A stretch of 64,000 nt of DNA, from contig PS015109.1 in the NCBI GenBank assembly GCA_048213135.1, positions 71,413 through 135,412 on the forward strand. Reading direction: 5' to 3'. Source of the stretch: Reclinomonas americana ATCC 50394 (lineage: Eukaryota > Jakobida > Jakobea > Jakobida). The translations under genes and the position numbers were made by a program. Each line of letters starts with the position of its first letter. Position 1 is the stretch's first letter. The notes beneath the pieces were generated by a model. It searched no databases and was not told where the DNA came from. It saw only the letters and a program-made list of their open reading frames with translations. Positions 48,401 through 58,536 of the stretch are shown one piece after another.

Positions 48401-50872
48401 AGGAGGGATTGAGTGACATCGAGAAAGTGAGGGAAACACGCGACAAGAAGATGGAAGTGAAAAAGGGACAGCAAGAGAGTACCTACATGAGCTCGATGTG
48501 ACAGGAAGAGACTGAGTAATATTAGACAGGGGGAATGGAGTGACATCGAGATAGCTCTCTCTCTCTCTCCCTCTCTGAGAGGGTACGCAACGTGCGCAAC
48601 GCGGTCGACAATGATCACTCGATACGGTGTGTCACTGATGTAGACCAGATCGGTGGGCGCCAGAAACGCCGCATTGGCCGAGCGGCCGTCCATGTTGGCA
48701 TTCACACTCGGGTTGCCGCCCGCAGTGGTGACGGCTCCGAGAAGGGTCACTTCTCGAATGACTCGTGCGTCGCGGTCGGCCACCAGCAGATAGCGAGTTT
48801 GCTCCAGCTGGTTGTTGACATAAGTGATGCCAGTCGGCGCCGTGAATCGCGCCGCACTGCCGACGCCATTGGTCACACCAGCGGCGGCTGTCGGGTCGCC
48901 GGCAATCGTGTCCACAGCGCCCGACGACAAATCGATCTTGCGCACCACCCGCGCCGTCGTGTCAGTGAGGAACAGGGTGGGCGTGCCGGCGAGATCGGCC
49001 ATGACCATGCGGCCGGGTGATACGAAGCGCGCATTCGTGCCGACATCGTCGACATTGGCCGACATGCCCAGTGCGCCATACGGCGTCGTCACCACAAACG
49101 TGCTGCCGAGAACAACGCTGACCTTGCGAATGGCGTTGTTGCCGGAGTCGGCCACGTACAAGTCGTCGAAGGACGAATTGTTGGAGTTGCGCGCCAGACC
49201 GCTGACGGTGGATGAGAAGCGCGCCGCCGCGCCGGTGCCGTCACTGGAGCCGCAAGTGCCCGCCGTGCCCGCAAAGTGTGAAATGATGCCCGTGGCGCCG
49301 GTGATGTTGATGAGGGAGCAGGAGGACTGGAAATAGGGGAAGGGGGGAGGAGGGGGAAGGAGGGGGCAAGTAAGGGGGAGGGGAAGGAAAGGGGAGGAGG
49401 GGAAGGAGGGGGGAGGAGAAGGGGGAGGGAGAAGGAGTAGAGTAGAGAAGGGGGAAGGAGGGNNNNNNNNNNNNNNNNNNNNAAGAGAGGGAAGAGAGGG
49501 GAAGAGAGGGGAAGATGAGAGAAAGAGGAATGAGATGGAGAGAGAGCGCGCGAGAGAGAAAAGAGAGAACAAGAAAGAGACGTTCAGACGAAGAAAGAGC
49601 GAGAGGGAGAGAGAGAGAAAGGAATGCGAGCGAAACAGTGCGTGGAGAATGAGACTAGGAGAGCAAGTGATGACGATATGAATGTGTGTGCTAGACTCTC
49701 CGCGGACGCAACATCGCCGACAAAAAGCGCAGTGGAGGATGTGGCGTAATCGCGGCCGACAGCCACAACAACTGGCGACGACAGCTTGCCGACACCAACG
49801 GCGCCATTCGTCAACCCCGACGACATTAGGGTGCCGGCGTAGGTGGCCGTGTTGCCACTTACATCCAACGTGCGGATCACGTGATTGTTTCTGCACAGAG
49901 GGAAGACACAGAGAGAGTGTGAGCGACGAAGGAACGATCGACATTGGGAAGACAGCAAAATCAACAGGAAAGTGGCGTGGAGAGAGAGCGATGCAAACAG
50001 GAGTGAGAGTTAAGGGAGCGACGAAGGAGCGACTAACATGAAGAGAGAGGTAACGAGCAACAGAGTTGAGAGACAGTTACAACGGAGTGACAGAGATGCG
50101 ATGGCAGGAGCGCGATGCCAACGACAAGGAGGCAATCACAGGGAGAGGAACAGCGATAGAGATGTGGCACACACACACACGCAAGTGACTGCAACGCAAC
50201 GTATCCGCGACATACAACGTGCTCGTCACCGTGTCGTACGCCACACCCGATGGCGTATCAAACCGCGCACCTGTGCGCTGTCCATTCGTTGTGCCCGGCG
50301 TGGACACACCGCCAGCAAAGGTCACCACATTGAGCTGCATGTCATCGCCGATACCATACTCGGCGTAGAGATTCGTGCCAGCCGGTGGTGAGAACCCATT
50401 CAGATTGATCGTGCCCGACAGAGCGCAGCTGGTCGGATCAGAGTGCATGGTATCCGACGACGACATCGAGAAGGTCGGTGTGGCAATCAGCCCATTCACC
50501 ACATGCACCACCATCAGCAATGCCGCAATCAACCAAATGGATGCTGATGACGCGCGGAACGACGAAAAGGCGCGTTGTCGATGCGCGTGTGACGCACCTG
50601 CGCAAGAAAGAGAGAGACAGAAAAGGAGACAAAAGAAGAAATGCGTCAATAAATCAATGTGTTTTCTCTCCTCTGTGTGTGCATCAGCGTGTGTGTGACA
50701 GAGAGCATGGCGCACACATACACACACACGAGAGAGAGAGAGAGAGAGCGCGCACGCAGGGGAAAAAAGACACACAATACTACTCATGTTCGCACTCACT
50801 GAATCCTGCGTTCGTAATGTGTGCATTGAATGTGTTGTCATGCTCACCATGACGCGGGCGGACAGCGTGCAT
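23768..50872 (-). CDS. Giant NHL-FN3-EGF-IPT-REJ-GPS receptor-like protein with polycystin-like membrane segments
   Basis: A single chain of in-frame junctions links one signal peptide to one stop, coding for roughly 7,000 residues. Solved 5' exons: 50848-50872, 50201-50597, 49713-49890, 48592-49326, 47381-48197, 46843-47312, 46214-46774, 45990-46131, gap, 44846-45426, gap, 35276-44038 (one exon with two gaps), 35184-35211 and 34756-35108. About 35 smaller exons follow. The start is MHAVRPRHG..., then a hydrophobic segment (IWLIAALLMVVHVVNG). Domain order: NHL propellers, FN3-like repeats, EGF, divergent IPT-like repeats, two novel repeats, REJ, GAIN/GPS, five membrane segments. This order of REJ, GPS and membrane segments matches polycystin-1 relatives. 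PLAT and the polycystin pore were not seen. Likely a surface mechanosensory or adhesion receptor cleaved at the GPS (inference). Splitting into two genes cannot be fully excluded. Confidence 0.75.
27526..28879 (-). other. GAIN/GPS region of the giant receptor
   Basis: The exon 27526-27687 encodes a GPS motif: CVYWNTTTETWRNDGC followed by IACECTHLTDFSID. The Cys/Trp spacing is that of GPCR proteolysis sites in adhesion GPCRs and polycystin-1. The upstream exon ends at a GTTGCG donor and the following donor is GTGCGT. The residue just before the usual cleavage point (HLT) is present, so autoproteolysis is possible. Preceding helix-rich exons (TIANDTWSAAAVIFLS, FGETVDNALTMLTTVRDQ) fit a GAIN fold. 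Confidence 0.82.
28880..30870 (-). other. REJ-like module of the giant receptor
   Basis: Spliced segments resemble the REJ module of polycystin-1 and sea urchin REJ proteins: VVFRWTCSVNGVDC, HVFNVTAIRGDRKQTTSAF, LPLLFSYNWRMYAIG, LTVTPSSGEERLTKFTFRVA and TYMPFYVDPLSGDK. Small exons of 45-240 bp alternate with introns of ordinary size. Confidence 0.7.
31145..31914 (-). other. Two copies of an unassigned repeat: SNP..V..NG...C.WPSS.MV.C
   Basis: Copy 1 contains GSNPAVQVRVNGVAWVN, ICPWPSSAMQVVQCGL and MYTLDAKLVTSLDFGDQ. Copy 2 contains GSNPRFEVYFNGFPVVF, LCSWPSASMVYCSL and IYNSLQVRVRTDINYG. Each is about 100 residues and is flanked by introns. I cannot place it in a known family. Confidence 0.65.
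31915..34740 (-). other. Array of divergent IPT/TIG-like repeats with VRLEPG...C...VCVDY signature
   Basis: About six to seven copies of a roughly 110-residue unit. It begins like IPT/TIG (SSFAPTRVLDRDTTSTLRIT), continues with VRAVRLEPGAVCSPT and ends with YSVCVDYSANVAAGSYV. Other copies read IRTVRLEPGSSCTPT and WSVCVDYALSP. Most introns here fall in phase 1, at the unit boundary and again just before the VRLEPG strand. Confidence 0.75.
34756..35276 (-). other. EGF/laminin-like Cys-rich segment of the giant receptor
   Basis: Follows the last NHL block through two small introns (donor GTTGCG at 35275, then GTGCGT). Cys pattern: DCPANQYDIDCAGVCACPAG, CMACFNGGTCDNG, CSTCLNNFDPAIGCANC and CGCQNGGVCQQG. 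These are typical EGF/tenascin-like C-x-NGG-x-C units. It links the propeller region to the IPT-like repeats. Confidence 0.85.
36538..38300 (-). repeat. Near-identical FN3-like coding repeat, two copies about 1.47 kb apart
   Basis: The blocks at about 36541-36840 and 38007-38306 are almost the same DNA, differing at only a few scattered bases. Both encode TNLLAGSVVLRGSVNANNGS through STTYYFRVRDTASGV. Such low divergence implies a recent duplication or gene conversion within the gene. The neighbouring gaps 36164-36537 and 37334-37485 do not preserve frame, so their lengths are estimates, and repeat collapse is likely. Confidence 0.85.
38300..50597 (-). other. N-terminal NHL-repeat (beta-propeller) ectodomain of the giant receptor
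   Basis: Dozens of NHL-type strands recur, such as LYVADTNNHVIRTL, YVADSGNTLIRRVTL, YVADAASDSIRRI and WVADSGNHVIRHIAL, each followed by TVAG or LAG and DG-rich loops (GTADGTGYYATF). The 'AD' of the motif often sits exactly at an exon end, so splice sites can be placed with confidence. Between propellers are FN3-like spacers. Gaps at 44110-44845 and 45453-45989 hide part of it. NHL propellers usually bind proteins or glycans. Confidence 0.88.
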
Positions 50873-51865
50873 GCAAGCCACACGCACGCACACACGCACA
50901 CACAATAAAAGGCGCGTCGATAAAGTGCGAAAAGAGTCGAGCAAAGTCCGGAGGAAATTTCATGTTCTTCTGGACACATTCTGTAAATCATCGGTTGATG
51001 GCTACAAGCACATAAGGAGGCGGCAAGGGCGCGCTCGCTTTGACAAGGGTCATCCGAGATGCAACAACAGAGGCCAGGACGTAAATAAATATATCCGAAC
51101 TGTACATGTCGAAGTATTAGTGTGCTTCATGGTGATCACTTGCAACTGCGACAAGCTTCCCCGCATGTAGATGAAGCATATGCCGAAACGAACAGCATGA
51201 CGTGCAGAAAACAGAAGCCAAAGTGTTCAAAGTCTGAAATTTCGAATTCGAATTTCGAACATGTGCAGCAGTGTGCTTCACAGCGACCTTCTGCTACGAT
51301 ATCAGTGCAAGGCGCATGTGCGCACAACAAAGGCGATAATTACTTTGGAAAAAAGAGCAGCACAAGCAACAGGAAACAAATGTCAAAATGAATTCCGAGC
51401 ATGCATGCATTTGCATTGCTGTGCTTCACGGCGAATTTCTGCAACTGTGCTGATGCGAGCCACGTGTGTACGCGACAACGGCGATGATTACTTTGGACAA
51501 AAGAGCAGCACAACGTGCAGGAGACGAAAGTCAAAGTGAAAAATACATGACATGGTAGCATTGTGCTTCACGGCGATTTTCTGCAACTTTACTAATGCGA
51601 GCCACGTGTGTACGCGACAACGGCGATGGTTACTTTGGAAAAAAGAGCAGCACAACATGCAGGAGACGAATTCGAAAGTCAAAGTGAATTTCGGAACAAG
51701 TGCATGCAGCTGCAGTGTGCTTTTTGAGCGATACCCGTCGTATACCGCATGCGTACGCGACGAAGACGACAAGCAGAAACAAGCAGCCTCGACAACTGTA
51801 AACGTGAGATTTCACAGGGTTACTGGAGGGTTACAAACACCCACATCACTTCACTCTGTTCCACA
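50873..51865. other. Divergent intergenic region containing a 148-bp tandem repeat
   Basis: Lies between the ATGs of the giant receptor (50872, -) and TOM7 (51866, +). The first 250 bp is ordinary low-complexity sequence with (CA)n near 50880-50905. The rest is mainly a tandem array (51122-51725). No coding ORF was found. Both promoters must lie here. Confidence 0.65.
51122..51730. repeat. Tandem array, period about 142-154 bp, four copies plus a partial fifth
   Basis: Copies start at 'gtgcttca' at about 51122, 51273, 51421 and 51563, with a partial one at 51717. Shared blocks: 'acgtgtgtacgcgacaacgg', 'ttactttggaaaaaagagca' and 'gcaggagacgaaagtcaaag'. The two central copies are most alike; the outer ones have diverged. 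Confidence 0.85.
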
Positions 51866-52309
51866 ATGGGCGTCGCGTCTTCCTCCGCAACAACCACATC
51901 CACCACCACAACGACGACCACGACGACTGCGGCAGCCTCTGCAGCGCCAGCGGGCGCACCGTCGTCGTCGTCGGTGATGGCCGATGAGGACTTTGCGCAG
52001 GCGTCGAGCGCCAGCTTGCCGGGCGAGAAGACCGTGGCGAAGAAGACGCTGCGACAGAAGGTGCTCGATGGGTTGCGCACGGGAGCGTATCACTGTTGCG
52101 TTGCACGAGGAGACAAGAGTGGTGAGCCATGTCGTCGCAACATGTGCACTGACTCTTTGTGTGTGTGTGTGTCAGTGGTGATTCCGGGTCTGTTGTTGTA
52201 TGGATACTTGTCGGAGCCGTCGTACTCTCTGTGGGAGTTGGTGAGCCCGTTGCCGCAGAACCCCGAGGCGTTGCAGGCGCAGTCACAGCAGGCAGCTGCT
52301 GCTGAGTAA
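51866..52309 (+). CDS. TOM7: TOM7-like mitochondrial import subunit
   Basis: Two exons, 51866-52094 and 52176-52309, spliced with the GTTGCG donor at 52095, give 120 residues. The last 55 residues match the TOM7 pattern: a basic amphipathic start (LRQKVLDGLRTGAYH), one membrane segment (LVIPGLLLYGYL) and the conserved tail SEPSYSLWELVSPLPQ, as in plant TOM7 (GFIPLVI...SEPKP...LLSPV). TOM7 is a tail-embedded small subunit that modulates TOM40 complex assembly in the mitochondrial outer membrane. The N-terminal 65 residues are Ala/Thr/Ser-rich low complexity with acidic patches, a longer extension than in yeast or animals and reminiscent of plant TOM7. Retaining the intron keeps the frame but would disrupt the membrane segment. 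Confidence 0.88.
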   Translation: MGVASSSATTTSTTTTTTTTTAAASAAPAGAPSSSSVMADEDFAQASSASLPGEKTVAKKTLRQKVLDGLRTGAYHCCVARGDKSGEPCRRNMCTDSLCVCVSVVIPGLLLYGYLSEPSYSLWELVSPLPQNPEALQAQSQQAAAAE

Positions 52310-53831
52310 TCTCTCTCTTTGTGTGTGTGTCTTAGTGGAAGGCGTTGGCAGGGTGGTATACTCTCTGCGAGAATGTCGGCGGTGGGGCTTAGGTGTTAGA
52401 ATACATTTGTGTGTGTGTGTGTGTGTGCATTGGGAATCGATGTGATTGTGCTTGGGGGAGTGGGAAGTGAGAGAGAGAGAGAGAGAGAGAGGAGCAGACN
52501 NNNNNNNNNNNNNNNNNNNNNNNNNNNNNNNNNNNNNNNNNNNNNNNNNNNNNNNNNNNNNNNNNNNGAGCTTCTGTGCGCTTCTGTGCGAGAGTGCTTT
52601 GCCATTGAGGGATAGTTGGGCAGTAGTCTGCTTTGCATTCCGAGTGATGCGAGTGAGAAGGCGAGGATTCGCTTGCAGAGCAGACTGCGGCCTGCATGCA
52701 TTCCGCTTGTTGTCGAGTGAGAAGGCGTCGAGTCGTACATTGCTTGCGCTGTGCCGCATTCTGCATCTTGTACGAGTGAGAAGGCGAGAATTCACTGCTC
52801 GGCATACATGGTGCACCTTGTTAGTGGCGAGAATGCGAGTGAGAGGGTCGCGTGCGCTAACTCTGCTTTGCGTTCTTCATGTTTGCACCTTGTTCAGTGG
52901 CAATTGGAATGGCGAGAGTTCACTTGCAGAACATGCAGCCTCGTGTTGACAAGCTCGGTGCACCTTGTCATAGGCGAGAATGCGAGTGGGAAGGCGCTGT
53001 ACTCGCTACGCTTCGCATTGCACCTTGTTCAGTGGCAAGTGGAGAGGCGAGGATGGCCTATATACTTTCCGCTTGTTGGTATTCACATTGCACGTTGTCG
53101 GAGGCGAGTGAGCGGTCTTGTTTGATGTTCGCAGGCGAGAATTCGCTTGTGCTGCATGCAGCAATCTGCTATTCGTTCTTCATGTCGAGTGTGTTGCATT
53201 AGGTGGCTTGCACTGAGAGGAGAAAGAATTCTATGCTGTATTTCGCGCGTGTGGTGCACCTGCAGTTGTGAGATCGACATTTAAGGGTGCTGCACTTCCC
53301 TTTGCGTGCCGAGAAGGGATACATCGGGAGATTTCTATTGTTTTATTCATGGTACATCGGCGGCATCTGGATTGGTGCTGACGAGGACGCCAGTTCCTTC
53401 CCACTGTGGCGGTCGCACGTGAGGGCTGGTTGTCTCTTTCACTCTGCTTCTTGTGCTCACGACAAGAAATATTGGTCTTCGACGGCTCCCTTCATGTCGC
53501 TGTCTCTCGCTCTGCATTCTGTGTTGTCGTTGTCGTTATTCTCCTTCTCCTCTCTCTCTCTCTCTTCGAAAGGAGAAGTGCAGAGAGAGACTGCAGTGCT
53601 GCTACCTCAATTCTCTCTCTCTCTCTCCGTCTCTCTCTCCCTCCGTCTCTCTCTCTCTCTTTCTCTCTGAGGTTGCCCTACAGAAGAGATTGCGTCTTAT
53701 CGTTGCTTTCAAGTGCATTGCGCGTCTTCAGTGCGCCTTCCATGATACTCTCTCTCTCTCTCTCTCAGTCGATGTCGTGCACCCTTGAGGTTGCGACATC
53801 TTATCCTTTCTCTCAACTGCATTACTTGTCG
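52310..53831. other. Gene-poor region with minisatellite and microsatellites
   Basis: Contains (GT)n at about 52410-52426, (GA)n at about 52470-52490 and a gap at 52500-52567. A minisatellite-like block follows (52640-53280), then (TC)n tracts at 53545-53680 and 53746-53768. Short ORFs on the plus strand follow the repeat phase and have no domain character. Confidence 0.6.
52640..53280. repeat. Imperfect 65-95-bp repeats, 'gcgagaatgcgagtgagaag' family
   Basis: Recurring modules on the plus strand: 'gagtgagaaggcgaggattc', 'gtgcaccttgtcataggcga', 'gcattgcaccttgttcagtg' and 'ggcgagaattcacttgc'. At least six partial units occur in different order, so it is a scrambled minisatellite rather than a clean array. 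Confidence 0.7.
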
Positions 53832-55068
53832 TCAGTGCGCCTTCCTCGACACACTCTCTCTCCCTCCCTCTCTCCCTCCCTCCCTCCTTCTCTCTCCCTC
53901 CCCTCCCCTTCCCCCCTCTCCCTCTTCCCACTCAACTGCCTGCTGGTCATCCGGCACGCCCGTTCGCATGCCGAGTCCAGTCCATTGCATGCGCACCTCC
54001 CCGGTGAGCACGTCAAGCTCGCACTCTGCGTACAGTGGAGTGAGAAAACGAAAGCACCTGCACTCCCCCGCTGTCTCCAACCCGCGCAACTGTACTCGAT
54101 CTTGCCGCTGGGGCCGAGAAAGATGAGCATGTTGCCGGCGGCTACGCGATCCCAGTTCTGCAGTTCTCTCTCAGTAAGAAAGAGAGGGAGGCTCACACGC
54201 GCAAACCGCCCGCTGCGCACCTGCTTGATGCGATACTCGTCGTAATGCACGCCGACACTCGTCGTGCCGTCGGTGTTTGGCCGCGTCACGCGACCGCGCA
54301 GCAAGACAACTGGCAACACGAGAGGGGTCAGCGTCCATACAACCAATCATTCGACAATCTCAAGTCGCCGCAACTGGCGCTCTGCGAGCCCTGGAGTGGA
54401 AAGATGGAGCGACCGGAGAACTCGCCGCCCTCGATGCGATCGATCGCCACCCGCACTGGAATCTGCTCGTCGATATCAAACTGGTACACGTGCCCATCAA
54501 ACACCAGCCGCGACTGCCCCGTGATGCCAATGGCGTCGCCGACGTGCGCCAACGCGCGCAGCTCTCGCGACACTCGCACGGTCGATTCGCGTTGCAGGAG
54601 GTGCCGCAGTACGGGACTCGCTCGGAGAAACTCCCACCACGACATGCTGCGAGGGCGGTGAGCAGCACAAAAGGATGCAGAGTGTACCAATGAAACAGGG
54701 CGCACCGTTGTCGTCCACCGTCCACAAAGGGCGGTTGCAGCGCGGGTTGTGGCTGGTCGACTGCTGTGATCGTGAGGATCCGAAGACAACTCGAGCGCAG
54801 GTGACAGGAGAGAGCACGCAGCCTTCATGTGCTTGGTAGGGCCACATGGCAGTGACAAGGCGACTCCACAGTGCGTCGCTCGTGCACACGCGGTTCCACA
54901 GGCGACACACCAGCGTCGTTTTCTGTGAATAAAAGGTTGTCAGTGAGTCACCCACTCTCCCGTGTGTGTTGCCTCGTTCCTCTCAACTCGCAGAATGTCG
55001 GCACGTGGTCTCAGGAACGAGAAGATGAGGGCGAACACGCCGAGGTCTTCGTACCCGAGGAGAAACAT
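53832..55068 (-). CDS. F-box-like protein
   Basis: Exons 54988-55068, 54726-54922, 54375-54646, 54221-54309, 54091-54157 and about 53832-54025 join in frame. The N-terminus (LGYEDLGVFALIFSFLRP, then TTLVCRLWNRVCTSDALW) has the F-box pattern of a helical Leu/Phe-rich start and a VCRxWN...D.LW end. F-box proteins dock substrates to SCF ubiquitin ligases through SKP1. The C-terminal part is beta-rich and repeats a G-x-Y/V-Q-F-D-like theme (LVFDGHVYQFDIDEQIPVRV, GVHYDEYRIKQ, NMLIFLGPSGKIEY), possibly a substrate-binding beta domain. Donors include GTTGAG (54987) and GTTGCG (54374, 54090). The 3' end runs into GA-rich repeat DNA and is unresolved: the true last exon may begin after a donor at GCA|GTTGAG near 53939. 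An upstream in-frame ATG at 55218 is an alternative start. Confidence 0.72.
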
Positions 55069-55410
55069 GGGCGCGAAGTACAATGCATGACAGGATGCAA
55101 GACACGACAGGACGCGCTGTGTAGTTCCTCTTTGCAGAGCTCTAACGCAGCAGTGTCTTTGCAGTGCATCCACTGCTAGCATGCTGAGTGGACGTCGCTG
55201 GTGGTCGTCCACATTCACCGATGCTCACCAGTTGCATCGGTTCATCTTGAAGGGTGGTGTGCCCCATGCTTCCATCCAACAGCAACAGCAGCGCAGTGGT
55301 GCGGATTGTGGACTGGGAGTGCGGGTTAATATCCATGTGCATGCGAGTGTGCGTGTGCATGCATGCTGAATGGCAGTGCATGCGTATAGATCGTACCGTT
55401 CCCTCGCGCA
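55069..55410. other. Divergent intergenic region, 342 bp
   Basis: Separates the F-box-like gene (start 55068, -) from the P-loop gene (start 55411, +). Rich in TGCATG motifs near 55335-55365 ('gcatgcatgctgaatggcag'). No gene was seen apart from possible N-terminal extensions of either neighbour. Confidence 0.45.
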
Positions 55411-58366
55411 ATGTTTGTCAACACTCCGCATGATGTGCGCGACGTGTTGTTGCCCGACAAGACGAACAGCTTCGTGCAGCTGCAGATTCCTGCGGTGCCA
55501 AAGAACGGGCCCGAGGAGTTTGCATGTCGAGTTGTCACTGAGAGGGTGCCGGCGTTCTTTGGCACTGCTGGCATCGGCAAGACATCGCAGATGACGAGGG
55601 CGGCTGGCAGGCTGGAAGCGCTGCTCGTGAACGGTGATTCGCTCGACTAGAGGGAGAGGCTGCGTCTTGCGTCTCACACTACTCTCCAGCGGGCTACCAC
55701 GTCCACCGACTGGATGTGGCATATGGCAACGCAAGCAGCCTCGGCGGGGTTGCGCAGTGCGAGAAGGCTTCGCCGTTGGCTGACGGCAGGCTGGTCGAGG
55801 CGCCTGCCGAGTTTGTGCAAGCGGCGACTGCGTGGCGGCTTCTGCTGGCCCACTTCTGTGTGCAGGGTACGGCGCGTTTCTCGCTGGTCGACGATGTACG
55901 CGCTGCCTATGGCGACACGTGGTCCATACTCTCCACTGCAGTCGCGATGCAATGCATTCGGCTGGATCTGATTGAGGCCGGTCGTCTCAAGAAAGACGGC
56001 AAGTGCGTGAGGTGTGAACATGCTGTCTGTGCTGCATACATCGCTCACTCTAACAGGTTGGCTGTGCTTTGCTTGATGGACGACGTTCAGAACATCCTGT
56101 ACACGGCAGTGGAGGCAGCGCAGTTGCTGAGGTCAGCCGATCCGACTGCACTGGCGGTCTGTGCACGCAGCAATGGTGCGCATTGCGTTGTTCTTACCAG
56201 CGGTGGTGCACCGCAGTCACTTTGCCGACGGCGTCTGACGCTCGCACTGCAAGCGATGCAAGAGTCTCTCCCACAATCGGGCACAAATGTGGTCTTTCCC
56301 ATGATCGCTGGCGTTGTCACTGTGGATCCGATCGCAGTGGAGTCGACGCTCGCTCTAGTCCCCGGGATTCCACTTGAATTATGGGAGACTGACGAACTGA
56401 TGCGGCGCATGTTTGAGCTCACGGACGCGAGTTGCGTGTGTTTGTGTGTGAAGGAGTTTTCCAAGGTCTCGCTTGGTCGTCGTTTCAAATTTTCGCCGCT
56501 CTCTGTGACTTACTCTAACCATCGATTCCGCAGCAACTGCGCTCACTGGTGTCGGTCTTCCGGCATCCGTCCGCGTGGCCTGGCGTACGAGCAAGGCGTT
56601 GCGATCGGCACTGGACAGTCGTGCTCAACTGGCGCGAGAGCAGATCAAAGTCGTGAAAGCCGCACTTGGTTGCGTGATGGAGCCCCTTGCGCGTGGGTCT
56701 CCGCTCACTCATCATCCTCTCTCCGAGCAGAATGTCTGCAAGTGACTGGCCAAGCTGAAGATGGTGACCGGTGACTTTGTATCCGCCTTGAGCACACTGT
56801 GGTCGCAGCGCTCACTGGTTTCCTTCGCAGGTCGCTCTGTGCTGTCGATTGACGACGGCAAGCTTGCGTGTAATCTGCCCGGCATGGATGCCTCAGTTCA
56901 CATTGAGGAAAAATCTTGCATGCCGCGATCGACGCTGGTAATGTCACAGCACCTGCGGTCGAGGAGGCGGTTGCTGCAGGGCATGTAGTTCTGCGTTTGG
57001 TGAGTTTTCTCCGCCTCATGTTGTGTGTTTGCTTCCTTCATGAGCCTGACTGTTGGGCGATAGACGCCAGACAGCAGGTTCAAGGTGTACGTGCCGCCAG
57101 TGCTCCTCTTGCAACTCTGGGGGACGACTGGCCGATATGCTGCTCTTGTTGCAAAGATGATGTCGTGCGGATTGGATGGCGAAAGGATGAGGCCCTCTCG
57201 CGCGTGGGAGGTGTGGCGGGTGGCGTACGTGTCGATGCAAGTGGAGCGACACATTCCCGTGGCGTCGATGTCGTTAAAGTCCATCTACAGACTGGACGCC
57301 TTGCAAGGTTTGTGCAAGCGCGGTTGATTCGCAGAACACAAGCTCCTCTCACGCTCCTCAGCACCCATCCATGATGTATGGAGAACTACGGTGCGCCTTG
57401 GACAACTGACGCCAGAAAGGACTGTGGACGCGGCAGACATTGTCAGCAGTCGCTGGTCACCACCATGGCTGTCGAAGAACGGACCTGTTGAGGTACCGTT
57501 GCTGTGTACGTTGCTTCCGCCGAGAGGTTGCTCACTCCACGTCGAGCAGGTCTCCAGAGGCCGGTTGTCCGCCGTCTACCTGACGGCCGACAGTGCATGT
57601 GGCTGTAGTTTTGTGACTGCGTTCGAGACTGAAGACAAGCGACGGATTGTGGTTCTTGAACAGTGCCAGCTGCTTTTCCGTGACGCAGAAGTTGTTGCAC
57701 GAGCGCTGCAAAAATTGTACTCGGTGTGTGGTTCGCGACGCTCTTCGGACTCTTCAGGTCGTTGAAATCATGGCGTGCGACACACAGATCGGTCAGTTTT
57801 TCGCGCGAGCCAACACCGTATCGTGGGTTGCCGTGCTGTCATCACCGCATGCGATCCCTGCCTTGCATGACCGCGACTGGGACCGCATCGGCATATCAGC
57901 AGACGATCGCTCTCGGTTCGCCGTGATAGACAAGGCTGTGGCGGCCGAGTACTACGGACCAACTTTCTGCGATATGCCTCTGCGTACGAGTTGCGTTGCG
58001 GAACTTCCATGCCGCATGCGGCAACCTCGTGCTGATCGTGTCGCAGCGCAACTTCGAATCAACTCATCCGACGGCACCGACTCTGCCATCGCGACAGCAC
58101 TATTCGATGTGCTGATGCTCCTTGTGGGCGACGCGGCAGCAGAAACCGTCAAAATGGAGGTGGCAGTGCTGGCCAAAACGATAGATTCTTCGAAGCCGCT
58201 CACTGGCTACAGATCGGCCGACCACCTGTGTCAAGTGATCGGCAATTGCAACGAACAATCCGCTCGAAGAGTTCTCGACGTTCTGCAACTTGCCGGGCAG
58301 CGGATCGGTGACGCCAATGCCATCAACGACTTGCATTCGTGGTTCACCTTTGTCTTTCGCTTCTGA
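55411..58366 (+). CDS. P-loop NTPase of Crinkler/RHS-like type, multi-exon
   Basis: Solved exons: 55411-55633, 55690-56002 and 56057-56430 (introns 54-56 bp). Then come coding blocks at about 56520-56665, 56760-57000, 57080-57309, 57364-57670 and a final block ending at TGA 58366. The exon 3 donor is GTTGCG at 56431. Walker A is FFGTAGIGKTSQMT (about residues 53-66) and Walker B is LAVLCLMDDVQNIL. A pre-P-loop strand (VTERVPAFFGTAGIGKT) and a following ALLVNAGYHVHRLDVAYG strand are arranged as in the NTPases of Crinkler and trypanosome RHS proteins (family assignment by pattern, not search). Later blocks (PPVLLLQLWGTTGRYAALVA; VTAFETEDKRRIVVLEQCQL) may include a restriction-endonuclease-like core, but catalytic residues are uncertain. 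Junctions between 56,430 and 57,080 and near 57,690 are unresolved. Confidence 0.7.
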
Positions 58367-58536
58367 TGGCCGTGAAGTCTCGACGCATTGAAATGCGCGC
58401 GGGACAAGTGAAGTGCGCTCTGCGTTTGCGTGAGAGTGAGAGAACGAGTCGTGGGGGCTTGCTAAGAGGAGACGGTGGTCAAGGGGAGAGTGTTGGCGAT
58501 TATCAGGACAGGTGAGAGGAGCAATGCAAGAATAAC
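58367..58536. other. Short intergenic interval, 170 bp
   Basis: Between the P-loop gene stop (58366) and the proposed start of the next plus-strand gene (58537). Nothing recognisable. Confidence 0.4.

Noticed and set aside
51749-52309. Unspliced TOM7 ORF including VCVCVS segment
   Set aside because: The frame stays open through the intron, but splicing at GTTGCG/GTGTCAG restores the TOM7 membrane segment (YHLVIPGLLLYGYL).
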